64,000 bases of DNA from an uncultured Gammaproteobacteria bacterium (GTDB taxonomy: Bacteria; Pseudomonadota; Gammaproteobacteria; HK1): assembly GCA_947258715.1 (NCBI GenBank), contig CAMYJH010000010.1, positions 154,321 through 218,320 of the forward strand. Reading direction: 5' to 3'. Of this stretch, positions 10,151 to 19,150 are shown in pieces. The first letter of the stretch is position 1. Every line of letters starts with the position of its first letter. The notes beneath the pieces are model-generated. The model had not been told where the DNA came from. It saw nothing but the letters and a program-made list of their open reading frames with translations, and ran no database searches. The translations under genes and the position numbers were made by a program.

Positions 10151-10331
10151 CTACCTTTGCCCGAGCCGGTTGCATGAGTCCGTTTTGTTCTTCCTTACGG
10201 AGTCGCTGTAAGGCCGCAGACCGTAGGCATTAAGGTCAAAGTCTTCAAGCCGTAGTACCCCGTGAACGGTCACATCTGTATTGGCGCTCGATAACTGAAC
10301 CATCAATCGCCTATTCCCTTCGGCCTTCAGC

Positions 10332-10808
10332 CTAATACGGCAGATAATTCGGCCGCTTGCCCGATATCACCCGCGTATTCACTCCGACGAAATTGAGTCC
10401 ACCGAACAACCTGGCGTATTCAATTTTCATGCAGCGATCCATGACCACGTCGAGCCCGGCGTCGCTTGCCATCCGCGCAGCCTCTTGGTTGACGATGCCG
10501 AGCTGCATCCACAGCACTTTGGCCTTGATTCGAATTGCCTGTTCGGCGAGCGCCGGAATTTCATCAGGCTTTCGAAAACAGTCGACCACATCCACGGGCA
10601 CCGGTAGATCCAGCAGCGACGGATAGCATTTTTCTCCCAGGATCTCGTCGTAGGTGGGCGTGACCGGAATCACCCGGAAACCATGGATCTGAAGGTACTT
10701 GGCGGCAAAGTTGCTTGGCCGATACCAGTTGGCGGAAAGGCCCACCATGGCAACGGTCTTATTCTCCTGCAGTATGCGCCGGATGCCGGGAATGTCATCG
10801 ACAATCAT
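10332..10808 (-). CDS. CoA-binding domain protein (YccU-like)
   Basis: A 158-residue single-domain Rossmann protein of the CoA_binding_2 family, like E. coli YccU. The block KTVAMVGLSANWYRPSNFAAKYL near the start is the nucleotide-binding loop, followed by GFRVIPVTPTYDEILGEKCYPSLLDLP and VDVVDCFRKPDEIP, the usual order in the family. KVLWMQLGIVNQEAA and the final VMDRCMKIEYARL block complete it. The family binds CoA in the cytoplasm, but its physiological role is not settled. It sits between metY and the molybdoenzyme with a 47-base gap to the latter. Confidence 0.9.
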   Translation of the reverse strand: MIVDDIPGIRRILQENKTVAMVGLSANWYRPSNFAAKYLQIHGFRVIPVTPTYDEILGEKCYPSLLDLPVPVDVVDCFRKPDEIPALAEQAIRIKAKVLWMQLGIVNQEAARMASDAGLDVVMDRCMKIEYARLFGGLNFVGVNTRVISGKRPNYLPY

Positions 10809-10855
10809 GTTTGATCTTCTTTATTACCAGTCGGTGTGTCTCTGATTCGGCCGCG

Positions 10856-12943
10856 TCAGGTTACGCGGCGACCTTCGATCTTATTGACCCATACGCGATT
10901 GGTATGGAAAGTGCTCTGGCCGGCGAGATCGGCCAGGGTATCGGATGTGGTCCAATTCACGTTGCGTCCACCGTTTTGCTTTGCCCAAAAGCCCTTGTAG
11001 GTCACTGCGACGCCCGGAATCACATCCTCGCTGACTCTGGCTTCGAGCTTAAACGAGCCCCGGCTGTTGATCACCTCGACCCGATCCCCGCTCGCGATTC
11101 CGCGTGATTTCGCGTCTTGCGGATGAAGCTGCAGCGTGGGTGCCCCCTCTCTTCTTGCAAGCTGATCCTGGTTGGCGAAGCTGCTGCTGACGAAGTGGTG
11201 AGGCGCAGGGCTTAAGAGCTCAAGAGCCTCATCGCTATCGTATCCGGAAGGTGGTGAAGCCGCGTCCGGGGATTCCGTCCACGCCGGCAAGGGGTCGACG
11301 CCAAAGCGTTCGGCGAGCGACTGGCAGTAGAGTTGGACCTTGCCGCTAGGAGTTCGAAACTGTAAGTCCGCGTACGGTACCTCGTCGTCTAAGGCCAGCG
11401 GAACGGCGCCCTCGCGCTTGAGGCGATTCAGGTTGATGCCTTTTAATTCCGGAACGTGGGCTGCGGTTTCGGTGATCATTTCGTCAATGATTTCGTCCGC
11501 TGTCTGATGTAGCCAGGGTTCAACGAATCCCATGGCGGTCGCAATCAATCCCAGCGTTTCCCAGTTGCTTTTGCATTCGTCCAGGGGCGGTATCGCCGCC
11601 TGGTTGTAGGCCAGCACCGTGTGCCCGTAGCCGCGGTGCAGGTCCGTGTGTTCGAGCTGAGACGTGGCGGGCAGCACAATGTCGGCATAGTCCGCGGTGT
11701 CGGTCACGAAGAGTTCGTGCACCACAGTGAAGAGGTCTTGGCGCATGAGTCCTTCGGCGATCAGCGCCGCGTTGGGCGAAGAGGCGATCGGGTTGGCGCC
11801 GAATACGTAAAGCGACATCACCGGCGGATCGGTAACTTCGCCCGTGAGTGCCGCGCCCAGGCGGTTCATGTTGATCTTGCGTCCCGGCGCCGGACAGCCT
11901 TCCCGATGATGCAGCGCGGCGTGGCTCCAATTGAAGTAGTCGCTGGTGGAATAACAGATCCCTGCGCCGCGCACGCCATACTGGCCGGTAATTGCGGGCA
12001 AGGCACAGAGGGCCCGCACGGTCTGGCCTCCGTTTCGATTCCGGTTGATGCCGTCGGCAAACTTGATCAAGCTGGGCTTGCGTGTTGCGTAGCGTATCGC
12101 CACTTCTTCAATCACGCCGGCATCGACGCCGGTTATTTTTGCCACCCCTTCGAGGGGATACTCGTCGAGTCTTTGCTCGAGCCTTTCCCAGCCAAACGCG
12201 TGTGACCTAAGCCAGTCCGGAGCGTGCAGGCCCCGGTCCACAATCACCCGCGCCATTCCCAGGGCTAAGGCGGCATCGCTGCCCGGGCGCGGCGCGAGAT
12301 GAAGATCTGCGCCGCGTGCAGTGCGCGACCGCCGTGGATCGACGACCACCACCTCGCAACCACGGCGGTGTGCTTTACGAATGAAGGGCATCAGGTGGGG
12401 GCCGGTGCTCACCGGGTTTGAGCCCCAGATGATCAGCATCTCGCTGTCGAGCACGTGGTGGTAGGGCACGCTGTGCCGGCCGCCGAGCGTCGCGCCCACG
12501 GCAAACTCGCAAGCGCTGCCGCAAATGGCGCGAATCAGGCGGCTCGCGCCTAGGCGGTTCCAGAAGCGCGTGTTGCACACGTCCATCTGGACCAGTCCGA
12601 GGGTGCCGCTGTAGCTGTAGGGCAGGATCGCTTCGGCTCCGTGGCGGTCGATGATCTCCCCCCACCTCTCGCTGATCTCGCCCATCGCCTCGCCCCAGGA
12701 AATGCGCTTCCACTCGGGCGCACCGCCCTTATGGCCTGTGCGTCGCAAAGGATAGCGAAGGCGCTCGGGGTGACAAGCGTGGGCGAGATAGTCGTTGACC
12801 TTAGCGCAGAGCCAGCCGCGGGTGATGGCGTGGTCCGGATTGGCGACAAATGCGACCGCGCGGCCGTCCTCCACCGTGGTAATGGCGCTGCAGGTGTCGG
12901 GGCAGTCGTGGGGACAAACGCTGTATACGCTTTGCGCGGTCAT
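10856..12943 (-). CDS. Molybdopterin (bis-MGD) oxidoreductase with [4Fe-4S] site
   Basis: A 695-residue member of the DMSO reductase superfamily. The N-terminal iron-sulfur site is CPHDCPDTC (C10, C14, C18) with the fourth cysteine in WLCAKV (C46). Next come the molybdopterin domain (WGSNPVSTGPHLMPFIRKA, VVDPRRSRTARGADLHLAP) and a C-terminal dinucleotide-binding domain (LQLHPQDAKSRGI, GDRVEVINSRG, YKGFWAK, TFHTNRVWV). No Tat signal precedes the cysteines, so a cytoplasmic location is inferred. ATG 12943 is chosen because it directly precedes the conserved start and has GAAGAAAA upstream. No electron-transfer subunit or chaperone adjoins. The substrate is unknown; a paralogue of similar layout is at 24511. 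Confidence 0.9.
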   Translation of the reverse strand: MTAQSVYSVCPHDCPDTCSAITTVEDGRAVAFVANPDHAITRGWLCAKVNDYLAHACHPERLRYPLRRTGHKGGAPEWKRISWGEAMGEISERWGEIIDRHGAEAILPYSYSGTLGLVQMDVCNTRFWNRLGASRLIRAICGSACEFAVGATLGGRHSVPYHHVLDSEMLIIWGSNPVSTGPHLMPFIRKAHRRGCEVVVVDPRRSRTARGADLHLAPRPGSDAALALGMARVIVDRGLHAPDWLRSHAFGWERLEQRLDEYPLEGVAKITGVDAGVIEEVAIRYATRKPSLIKFADGINRNRNGGQTVRALCALPAITGQYGVRGAGICYSTSDYFNWSHAALHHREGCPAPGRKINMNRLGAALTGEVTDPPVMSLYVFGANPIASSPNAALIAEGLMRQDLFTVVHELFVTDTADYADIVLPATSQLEHTDLHRGYGHTVLAYNQAAIPPLDECKSNWETLGLIATAMGFVEPWLHQTADEIIDEMITETAAHVPELKGINLNRLKREGAVPLALDDEVPYADLQFRTPSGKVQLYCQSLAERFGVDPLPAWTESPDAASPPSGYDSDEALELLSPAPHHFVSSSFANQDQLARREGAPTLQLHPQDAKSRGIASGDRVEVINSRGSFKLEARVSEDVIPGVAVTYKGFWAKQNGGRNVNWTTSDTLADLAGQSTFHTNRVWVNKIEGRRVT

Positions 12944-13087
12944 GGGATTTTCTTCGACGCAAGTAGGGCCGATCTTCACACAGAAACAGCGGAATTACAG
13001 CCGACGGCCTTCAGCCTCGCCTTGCCGGGTCCAGCGGCCTGCGCTAGCCTGCGGGCCGGTTGTCGCTGAGCTTTTTGGTTTGGAACC

Positions 13088-13537
13088 TTGACACGTTACT
13101 TCGACGATTTCTCACCCGGGGACCGCTTCGTCAGTAAGGGCGTCACCTTCACCGAAGCGGACATCATTAGCTTCGCCCTGCGATACGATCCACAGCCCTT
13201 TCATATTGACGTGGAGGCGGCGGCTCAATCCCCGTACGGCGGACTTATTGCGAGCGGATTTCATACGCTGTCGCAAAGCTTCCGCATGATGCTTCAGGAA
13301 GGCGTATTCTTCGAGTCCAGTATCGGATCCCCAGGTATGGATGAGCTCCGCTGGCTGGCGCCGGTCCGACCCGGTGATACGCTGCACATGGAAGGCGAGG
13401 TAGTCGAGGTACGTCCTTCCTCCTCCAAGCCGGACCGCGGCATTCTCAAAATGGATTACCGTACAATTAACCAGCGCGGCGAGACCGTCATGACGCTGAA
13501 GGTGATGCATCTGCTGCGCCGAAGGATGGGCGGGTAA
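13088..13537 (+). CDS. MaoC-like hot-dog hydratase
   Basis: A 149-residue hot-dog-fold protein of the MaoC dehydratase family, which hydrates enoyl-CoA or acts on similar thioesters. The start TRYFDDFSPGDRFVSKGVTFTEADI, the FALRYDPQPFHID catalytic D/H segment and the SPYGGLIASGFHT loop are typical, as is the later DELRWLAPVRPGDTLHMEGEV. The start appears to be TTG at 13088, since no ATG or GTG precedes the conserved first motif. It is divergent from the molybdoenzyme and 33 bases before the hydroxylase gene, with which it may form an operon. Confidence 0.9.
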   Translation: MTRYFDDFSPGDRFVSKGVTFTEADIISFALRYDPQPFHIDVEAAAQSPYGGLIASGFHTLSQSFRMMLQEGVFFESSIGSPGMDELRWLAPVRPGDTLHMEGEVVEVRPSSSKPDRGILKMDYRTINQRGETVMTLKVMHLLRRRMGG

Positions 13538-13570
13538 AGCGATAGAACCGCCAAGCTGCCCGGACCAAGC

Positions 13571-14431
13571 ATGAGCGAAACATTACTCACCAACGAACCC
13601 CTCGTACGCTTGGGGTTTTTCTTCGGCGTTTTCGTGCTCATGGCGCTTTGGGAGTTTTTGTTGCCCCGGCGCTGCCGGAAAATTGGAAGAAGATCCCGCT
13701 GGCCCAACAATATTGCCGTCGTCGTCATCGACACGGTCCTTCTCAGGCTTTTGTTTCCCGCCGCGGCGGTGGGGCTAGCGCTCGTCGCCGAGTCGCGCGG
13801 TTTGGGCCTGCTCAACCTGATTCAGTGGCCGCGCTGGATAACGATTGCACTCGGCGTCGTACTCCTTGACTTAGCCATATACCTTCAGCACGTGATGTTC
13901 CATGCGATACCGGCGTTCTGGCGCCTGCATCGCATGCACCACGCCGATCTGGACATCGACGTGACCACCGGAGTGCGCTTCCATCCCATCGAGATCATTC
14001 TGTCGATGCTGATCAAGCTCGGAGCGATAATCATGCTTGGGCCGCCGGCCGTGAGCGTTTTGATCTTCGAAGTGCTATTGAACGCGACCTCTATGTTCAA
14101 CCACAGCAACGCTTACATTCCCTTCTCGATCGACCGCGTATTGCGTTTGTTCGTGGTGACGCCGGACATGCACCGGGTGCACCACTCCATCGAGGACTAC
14201 GAGACCAACAGCAACTTCGGATTCAACTTGCCATGGTGGGATCGCCTCTTTGGTACCTATCTAAGCCAGCCGCGGGAGGGTCACCACGGCATGACTATCG
14301 GCCTGAATTCTTTTCGCGACGAGCAGACCTGCGTCAGCATCAAAGGCATGCTCATGATTCCGTTCAGGGGCAAGAGCGAAGACTATGTCATCAACAGGCG
14401 TAGTCACGGACGCCCGGACGGTGCCGGCTGA
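13571..14431 (+). CDS. Fatty acid hydroxylase / sterol desaturase family protein
   Basis: A 286-residue membrane di-iron enzyme. Hydrophobic segments (GFFFGVFVLMALWEFLLP, VVVIDTVLLRLLFPAAAVGLA, WITIALGVVLLDLAIYLQH) surround three histidine clusters: HVMFH, HRMHHADLDID and HRVHHSIEDYETNSNFG, followed by the family end motif LPWWDRLFGTY. Such enzymes oxidise lipid chains in the inner membrane; the bacterial substrates are mostly unknown. It lies in line with MaoC upstream and a broken methyltransferase 13 bases downstream, which suggests a former lipid-modifying operon. Confidence 0.9.
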   Translation: MSETLLTNEPLVRLGFFFGVFVLMALWEFLLPRRCRKIGRRSRWPNNIAVVVIDTVLLRLLFPAAAVGLALVAESRGLGLLNLIQWPRWITIALGVVLLDLAIYLQHVMFHAIPAFWRLHRMHHADLDIDVTTGVRFHPIEIILSMLIKLGAIIMLGPPAVSVLIFEVLLNATSMFNHSNAYIPFSIDRVLRLFVVTPDMHRVHHSIEDYETNSNFGFNLPWWDRLFGTYLSQPREGHHGMTIGLNSFRDEQTCVSIKGMLMIPFRGKSEDYVINRRSHGRPDGAG

Positions 14432-14444
14432 TTATAGTAGCGGG

Positions 14445-15229
14445 ATGGCAGATGAAGCTTCGCTAACGGGACCCAGCGCGCAGTTCCTCGACGCCGGCCA
14501 GTACTCCGTGGAAAGCATTGGAAAGTACCAGCGGATCTACGGCCGGGACGTCATCAGTCCGGGCGGTGCAGATACGGCGCGTGAGTTTATCCCCATGCTC
14601 GGGTTGAGACCCGGTGACCGCGTGTGAGACGCGGGTTGCGGCATCGGCGGGGCGGCATTTCTGATGGCAAATGAGTGCGCTGTGTCGGTGGAAGGCATCG
14701 ATCTATCCAGGAACATGATCGAGATGGCCCGCCAACGCTGCCGGGCGCTCGGGCTCGAGGCACAGGTGACTTTCCGGCACGGTGATTTGATGGCCCTTGG
14801 AGCGAATCGGCGCTTCGACGCCGTTTACAGCCGCGACGTCTTTGTTCACGTGGAGAAAAAACCCGCGCTGTTCGACGTGTGATGCGCGCTATAAAGCCTG
14901 GCGGCAGGTTGCTGATCACCGACTACTGCCGCGGCGACGGTCGCTTGTCGCAGGGTTTTGAACGCGATGTCAAAGCGCGGGGCTATTTTTTAATCACCAT
15001 AGAGGCGTACGGGCGAGTTCTGCGGGAGGCGGGATTCGAGCGTGTCAAGGCCGTCGATCTCACCCCGCGCTTCGCGAAGGTTCATGCGCGCGAGCTCGAA
15101 AGGCTCAAGCAGTCTGGCGTAGCGGCTGAAGATCTGTCGGATCTGGTTCTCGCCTGGCGGGAGAAGCGCAATCGGGCGCTCAAGGGCGAGCACTGCTGGG
15201 GCTTATTTACTGCGGACCGTCCCGAGTAG
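14445..15229 (+). pseudogene. SAM-dependent methyltransferase, broken by a stop and a frameshift
   Basis: Joined, the pieces give a class I methyltransferase of about 260 residues resembling the phosphoethanolamine/sarcosine N-methyltransferase group: ATG 14445, FLDAGQYSVESIGKYQRIYG, then DAGCGIGG (motif I), EGIDLSRNM, RFDAVYSRDVFVHV, and in another frame AIKPGGRLLITDYCRGDG. Two lesions are visible. TGA at 14625-14627 replaces the codon just before DAGCGIGG. At 14877-14881 the bases GTGTG look like a duplicated TG, and removing two bases joins FDV to MRAIKPGG. Everything else is well conserved, so the inactivation is recent or one lesion is a sequence error. It follows the hydroxylase gene in the same direction. 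Confidence 0.85.
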
Positions 15230-15235
15230 GCGCTA

Positions 15236-15568
15236 TCAATAGGCGGTCTTCAGCAGCTTGACAATGAAAGGCAGCCAGGTGAGCAGCATCAATGCGAACA
15301 GCGCGACCTCGATCCGGATGATGAAGCGGTAGCGCGCGCGTTCGGCGCCTTGGGTTTCACTCATAAACACACGGCTCATGGTGATGTCGAGGGGCAATAC
15401 GAACAGCATAATGACGTAAAACGCCGGGGCGACCACGCTGGTTAAGAGTGCAAAACCGCTGATGCGCGCCTCGCCACCGGATATCGGGCCCATGACGATA
15501 AGGAGCAGCACGATGATGACGAGCATCGTGCGCAAGATTCCGAGCTTTGAAAAAAATTGCATCAACAT
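15236..15568 (-). CDS. Small membrane protein, three helices, unknown
   Basis: A 110-residue protein read from ATG 15568; the open frame extends further upstream but there it is antisense-like and overlaps the MATE gene. Hydrophobic segments are ILRTMLVIIVLLLIVMGPI, ALLTSVVAPAFYVIMLFVLPL and VALFALMLLTWLPFIVKLL, giving a probable three-helix inner-membrane protein with a polar loop SRVFMSETQGAERARY. I do not recognise the family. ATG 15562 is an equally good start and no strong Shine-Dalgarno is seen. It lies 37 bases downstream of the MATE gene on the same strand. Confidence 0.55.
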   Translation of the reverse strand: MLMQFFSKLGILRTMLVIIVLLLIVMGPISGGEARISGFALLTSVVAPAFYVIMLFVLPLDITMSRVFMSETQGAERARYRFIIRIEVALFALMLLTWLPFIVKLLKTAY

Positions 15569-15605
15569 TTGAATCACGGATTGTATGTGATGTTTTCCCG
15601 CCCGA

Positions 15606-17003
15606 TCATGCCGAATCAGCACCACGCTGACTTCCCGTTTGCGCGTCCTCAAGTAATACTTTTCTTGTCGTTCGTGTGAGCCAGACGTAAGCCATGATAC
15701 CGGCAAGCATATTGGATACCGCTGCAGCCGCAAAAATGCCGTAGACGCCCAGGAGCCGCCCGCCCGCCCAGGCAAGCGGTAGATAAAGCACCACCATGCG
15801 CAGCGTCGAAACGGCTACGGCGGGGAAAGGGCGCCCCAGCCCATTAAACGCCGCGTTCACCACCATGACGATTCCGGCGGCGCCATAGCTGACCGGTACG
15901 ATCCAAAGATAAGCCGCGCCCACTTCCAACACCCGGGTGTCGTCGGAGAACAGCGCCATCAGCGGCTTCGCGAAGAGCGCCAGAACTGCGGCAACGGAAA
16001 GTCCGAACAACAAACAGAAAACCGCGCAGCGCCGGTTCGCCTCATCGATGCGATCTTGCTTGCCGGCGCCAAGATTCTGCCCGACGAACGGACCTATGAC
16101 GGCAGACATTGCGAAGAAGACCACCAGGCTCAATCCTTCTATGCGCGATGCGGCGCCAAAACCGGCAACCGCCTGGTGTCCGAAGCCGGCGATCATCGCC
16201 ACCACGACAGCCGTGGAAGCGGGAATGATCACGTTGGTGCCCGCGGCCGGCAGTCCCACATGGAGCACGCTCCCCCAAGATCTCAGCACCTCGAAAAGCC
16301 TGGGCCAATCGAAGCTCATCATTCTGTGCTTGTAGTGAAGCGCCCAGAATCCTGCCGCGATGGTCGTTGCCCGGGCGGCGATTGTGGCTACCGCGGCGCC
16401 CTGGAGCTCGAGTCTAGGGAATCCCAGCAGCCCAAATATGAGCAGCGGGTCGAGAATTAGGTTGACGGCCGACGCGGCGATCAGAAGCCGGCTTTGAAAG
16501 CGGCTGTCGCCGGTAGCGCGGATGGCGCCCATGCCCGCCATGGGCGGGACCACCGCCACCAGTCCGGCGTACCAGACGAGCATGTAGTCGGAAATCAGCG
16601 GCAAGAGATCCTCCGACGCGCCCAGCAGTCTGAACAGCGGCTCCAGGGTGAGAATGCCGATGGCCGACAGCGCCAGGGAGATCACCACCGAAAACGCCAG
16701 CGCATCCGTGGTAAGCCGTCGCACCCGCTCTTCGTCGCCGCGGCCGATGGCCCGTGCAATCACCGACGAAGTGCCCGCCATGAGGCCGATTCCAAGGCTG
16801 ATGATCACCATCACCACGGGAAAGGTGAAGCTCATGGCGGCCAGCTCCGGCGCACCGAGCTGGGCGCAAAACCAGGTGTCGATGACGTTGAAAGACATCA
16901 TCGCCAGGATCCCCCAGATCATCGGCGTGGTGAGGCTGATGAGGTGCGCTCGAACCGATCCCTCGGTCAAGGTGGCGCGGGAGGCGGGGACGTATTGCAC
17001 CAA
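15606..17003 (-). CDS. MATE-family efflux transporter
   Basis: A 465-residue multidrug/toxin extrusion protein with twelve predicted helices in two homologous halves. The N-half opens LISLTTPMIWGILAMMSFNVIDTWF with the D of the VDTWF motif, and LGAPELAAMSFTFPV follows. The C-half has GLPAAGTNVIIPASTAVVVAMI and QNLGAGKQDRIDEANRR. It would exchange Na+ or H+ for cationic or organic compounds at the inner membrane. The start is TTG at 17003 or GTG at 17000, both after an AAGGA. The PfpI gene is divergent 194 bases away. Confidence 0.92.
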   Translation of the reverse strand: MVQYVPASRATLTEGSVRAHLISLTTPMIWGILAMMSFNVIDTWFCAQLGAPELAAMSFTFPVVMVIISLGIGLMAGTSSVIARAIGRGDEERVRRLTTDALAFSVVISLALSAIGILTLEPLFRLLGASEDLLPLISDYMLVWYAGLVAVVPPMAGMGAIRATGDSRFQSRLLIAASAVNLILDPLLIFGLLGFPRLELQGAAVATIAARATTIAAGFWALHYKHRMMSFDWPRLFEVLRSWGSVLHVGLPAAGTNVIIPASTAVVVAMIAGFGHQAVAGFGAASRIEGLSLVVFFAMSAVIGPFVGQNLGAGKQDRIDEANRRCAVFCLLFGLSVAAVLALFAKPLMALFSDDTRVLEVGAAYLWIVPVSYGAAGIVMVVNAAFNGLGRPFPAVAVSTLRMVVLYLPLAWAGGRLLGVYGIFAAAAVSNMLAGIMAYVWLTRTTRKVLLEDAQTGSQRGADSA

Positions 17004-17196
17004 ATGGGAATCCTTGGGAGAAAATGAGCTCGACGGGGGATGAAAAACGTTCTAGACGAAAACCTTGAGGGTTTTGGCGGCGCATGTATGAAGTGGCATT
17101 ATCTCCGCTCACTGCCGCGGCGTGAATCGGAATGTTCGTTTCCGCAGACACGCCGGTTCCTTTTTCTGGCAATACCCAGCCGGTGAGGTGGCGCAC

Positions 17197-17835
17197 ATGA
17201 ACATTGCCTGTCTCGTATTTGATCAGATCACGCTTTTGGACGCCGTCGGCCCTGTTGAAGTGTTGTCGCGTATTCCGGGAGCAAAGGTCGAATTGGTGGC
17301 GAAGAAGAAAGAACTACTGCAATCGAGCAAGAGCGGCTTCCGATTGATGCCAGACTACGTGCTAGAGGACATGCGAGCGGCAGATATTCTGGTGGTCCCT
17401 GGGGGTCCCGGCGTACGTCCGCTGCTGAAAGACCCGGCGGTGCTCGACTGGGTGCGCCGGGTGCACCAATCCAGCCAGTGGACGACGTCCGTGTGCACGG
17501 GCTCGCTGTTGCTTGCCGCCGCCGGGCTGCTGCAAGGCCTTCCGGCCACCACCCACTGGAACGCCTTCGCCGATCTAGAGCGCTACGGGGCGAAGCCGGT
17601 GCGGGAGAGGGTGGTGGTGAAGGGAAAGATCGTCATGGGCGCCGGCGTTTCGGCCGGTATCGACATGGCGCTGACCCTTGCCTCCCTTGCGGCCGGTGAG
17701 GCGGTAGCACGGGCGATTCAGCTTCGCATCGAGTATGACCCGAAGCCGCCCTTCGACGCCGGGGCGCCGGATCGGGTAGACGATATGGTGCTGGAACTTG
17801 CCCGCGGCGGTCTGGACAGCGTCAGCGCGGTTTGA
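17197..17835 (+). CDS. DJ-1/PfpI family protein (isonitrile hydratase-like)
   Basis: A 212-residue protein of the DJ-1/PfpI superfamily. It opens IACLVFDQITLLDAVGPVEVL, has ADILVVPGGPGVRPLL near residue 70, and the nucleophile elbow TTSVCTGSLLLAAAGLL with the conserved cysteine near residue 102. The branch with LLDAVGPVEV and a long C-terminus contains isonitrile hydratase (InhA) and many uncharacterised enzymes. ATG 17197 begins the family's first strand and follows GGTGAGG. It converges on cysE with 30 bases between the stops. Confidence 0.88.
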   Translation: MNIACLVFDQITLLDAVGPVEVLSRIPGAKVELVAKKKELLQSSKSGFRLMPDYVLEDMRAADILVVPGGPGVRPLLKDPAVLDWVRRVHQSSQWTTSVCTGSLLLAAAGLLQGLPATTHWNAFADLERYGAKPVRERVVVKGKIVMGAGVSAGIDMALTLASLAAGEAVARAIQLRIEYDPKPPFDAGAPDRVDDMVLELARGGLDSVSAV

Positions 17836-17865
17836 GAACCGATACGGGCGACCTCGAAGACGCTC

Positions 17866-18726
17866 TCAGTCGTTGCCGGGCTCGTCCGCGCGACCTTTGG
17901 GCATGCGGTGGTCCATCTCTCTCGACGGCTCGTCGTCGCGGCAGTCGCCGACAACCTGCGCCGGCACCCCGACCACCGTGCAGTGGGACGCCACGTCCTC
18001 AAGCACCACGCTGCCGGCGCCAACTTTGGCGCAGGCGCCAATCTCCACGTTGCCGAGAATTTTCGCTCCGGCGCCGATAAGCACCCCATGGCGCACCTTG
18101 GGATGGCGATCGCCGGTTTCTTTGCCGGTGCCCCCTAAGGTGACTTCGTGCAGCATGGAGACGTTGTCCTCAATCACCGCCGTCTCCCCTACCACTACGC
18201 TGGTGGCGTGATCGATGAGAATACCTTTGCCTATAAGCGCCGCCGGGTGAATATCCACGCCAAAGACTTCTGAGGCACGGCTTTGCAGATACAGCGCCAG
18301 TGCCTTGCGCCCCCGCTGCCACAGCCAGTGGGCGGCGCGGTAGGCCTGCAACGCTTGAAAACCCTTGAAGTAAAGAAAGGGCTCGGAAAACCTCGTCGCT
18401 GCCGGGTCGCGCTCGCGAACAGCGCGAATGTCCGCGCGCATGGCCTCGCCGATCCCGGGATCTTCCTCCATCGCTTCTGCAATCAGTTCGCGCACCAGCA
18501 TCGCCGGCAGCACCGGGCTCTCGAGCTTGGTTGCCAGCTGAAAAGCAAGCGCGTCTTCCAGCGTCTTATGGTTCAACACCGAAGCGTGGAGAAAGCTCGC
18601 GAGTACCGGCTCTCGGGCCGCCGTGGCCGCAACTTCTTCACGTATCTCCTGCCATAGCGGATCCAGTGCCGCCTCGGCAAGCTTGGCTGTTTGTGATTTG
18701 GCCACGGGAACGGGGTCTCTACCCAA
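17866..18726 (-). CDS. cysE: Serine O-acetyltransferase
   Basis: A 286-residue enzyme that acetylates L-serine with acetyl-CoA, the first step of cysteine synthesis. The helical N-terminal domain (WQEIREEVAATAAREPVLASFLHASVLNH in outline) is followed by the left-handed beta-helix with VDIHPAALIGKGILIDHATSVVVGE in outline, holding the catalytic D-H pair, then MLHEVTLGGTGKETGDRHP. A polar tail of about 30 residues follows; whether it carries the feedback-sensitive C-terminus of E. coli CysE cannot be said. The start TTG 18726 is doubtful; GTG 18705 is an alternative. Upstream lies regulator debris, so its promoter must be within about 200 bases. Confidence 0.93.
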   Translation of the reverse strand: MGRDPVPVAKSQTAKLAEAALDPLWQEIREEVAATAAREPVLASFLHASVLNHKTLEDALAFQLATKLESPVLPAMLVRELIAEAMEEDPGIGEAMRADIRAVRERDPAATRFSEPFLYFKGFQALQAYRAAHWLWQRGRKALALYLQSRASEVFGVDIHPAALIGKGILIDHATSVVVGETAVIEDNVSMLHEVTLGGTGKETGDRHPKVRHGVLIGAGAKILGNVEIGACAKVGAGSVVLEDVASHCTVVGVPAQVVGDCRDDEPSREMDHRMPKGRADEPGND

Positions 18727-18933
18727 ACTACCGGTTTATAGACTTAGTTTGCGTGAGCGGCGTCGGCTTCACAAGTTGACAAAAAGCGGCCCTGCGCACT
18801 CCCACGGGAGGTGTTTTCCAGGGCGTATCGAGGGCCCCTAGCCCCAGGTCGTGCTACGGGAAAGAACTCACTCCACGGGGGTATCCCGATCGTCTGGCCT
18901 CGAGCCGCGAGCGGCGGGCAGTGCTCGTCCTCC
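18727..18933. other. Spacer upstream of cysE
   Basis: Holds the cysE promoter by position. I see no convincing coding frame here, only antisense-like open frames. Confidence 0.4.
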
Positions 18934-19150
18934 TCAGCCGCTGCGCCGAGCGTCGAAGGTGCCCCCAGGGACCGCAAACGGTAAGCATTTCGTGGCTCTT
19001 CCTTGGGCCTTAGGCCGCTGCAGCAATTGCTCGACAATGAGCGGGACCTGCGAACGCTCGAAGCCGATTTCTTTGAGCATGCGCCGGTCTGAGCTTGGCA
19101 GCTTGGCGATGCCGATTCGGCGATCACAAGCGTGTCTAAAGCTTCGGAAC
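18934..19150 (-). pseudogene. DUF1127-like fragment
   Basis: The minus strand reads WFRSFRHACDRRIGIAKLP followed by SSDRRMLKEIGFERSQVP, which resembles the arginine-rich small DUF1127 (YjiS-like) proteins, whose core is L..L.DR.L.DIG..R. The natural start is missing: upstream the frame enters antisense of the LysR remnant. The tail after VPLIVEQLL is not like the family. I read it as a fragment joined head to head with the LysR fragment; the match is short. Confidence 0.4.

Noticed and set aside
14625..14627. TGA in the methyltransferase as a possible selenocysteine codon.
   Set aside because: It precedes motif I where no catalytic residue is expected, no SECIS-like hairpin follows directly, and a second frameshift lies downstream.
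15569..15775. N-terminal extension of the small membrane protein overlapping the MATE gene.
   Set aside because: The added residues are non-hydrophobic, arginine-rich and antisense-like relative to the overlap; the methionine at 15568 gives a compact membrane protein.
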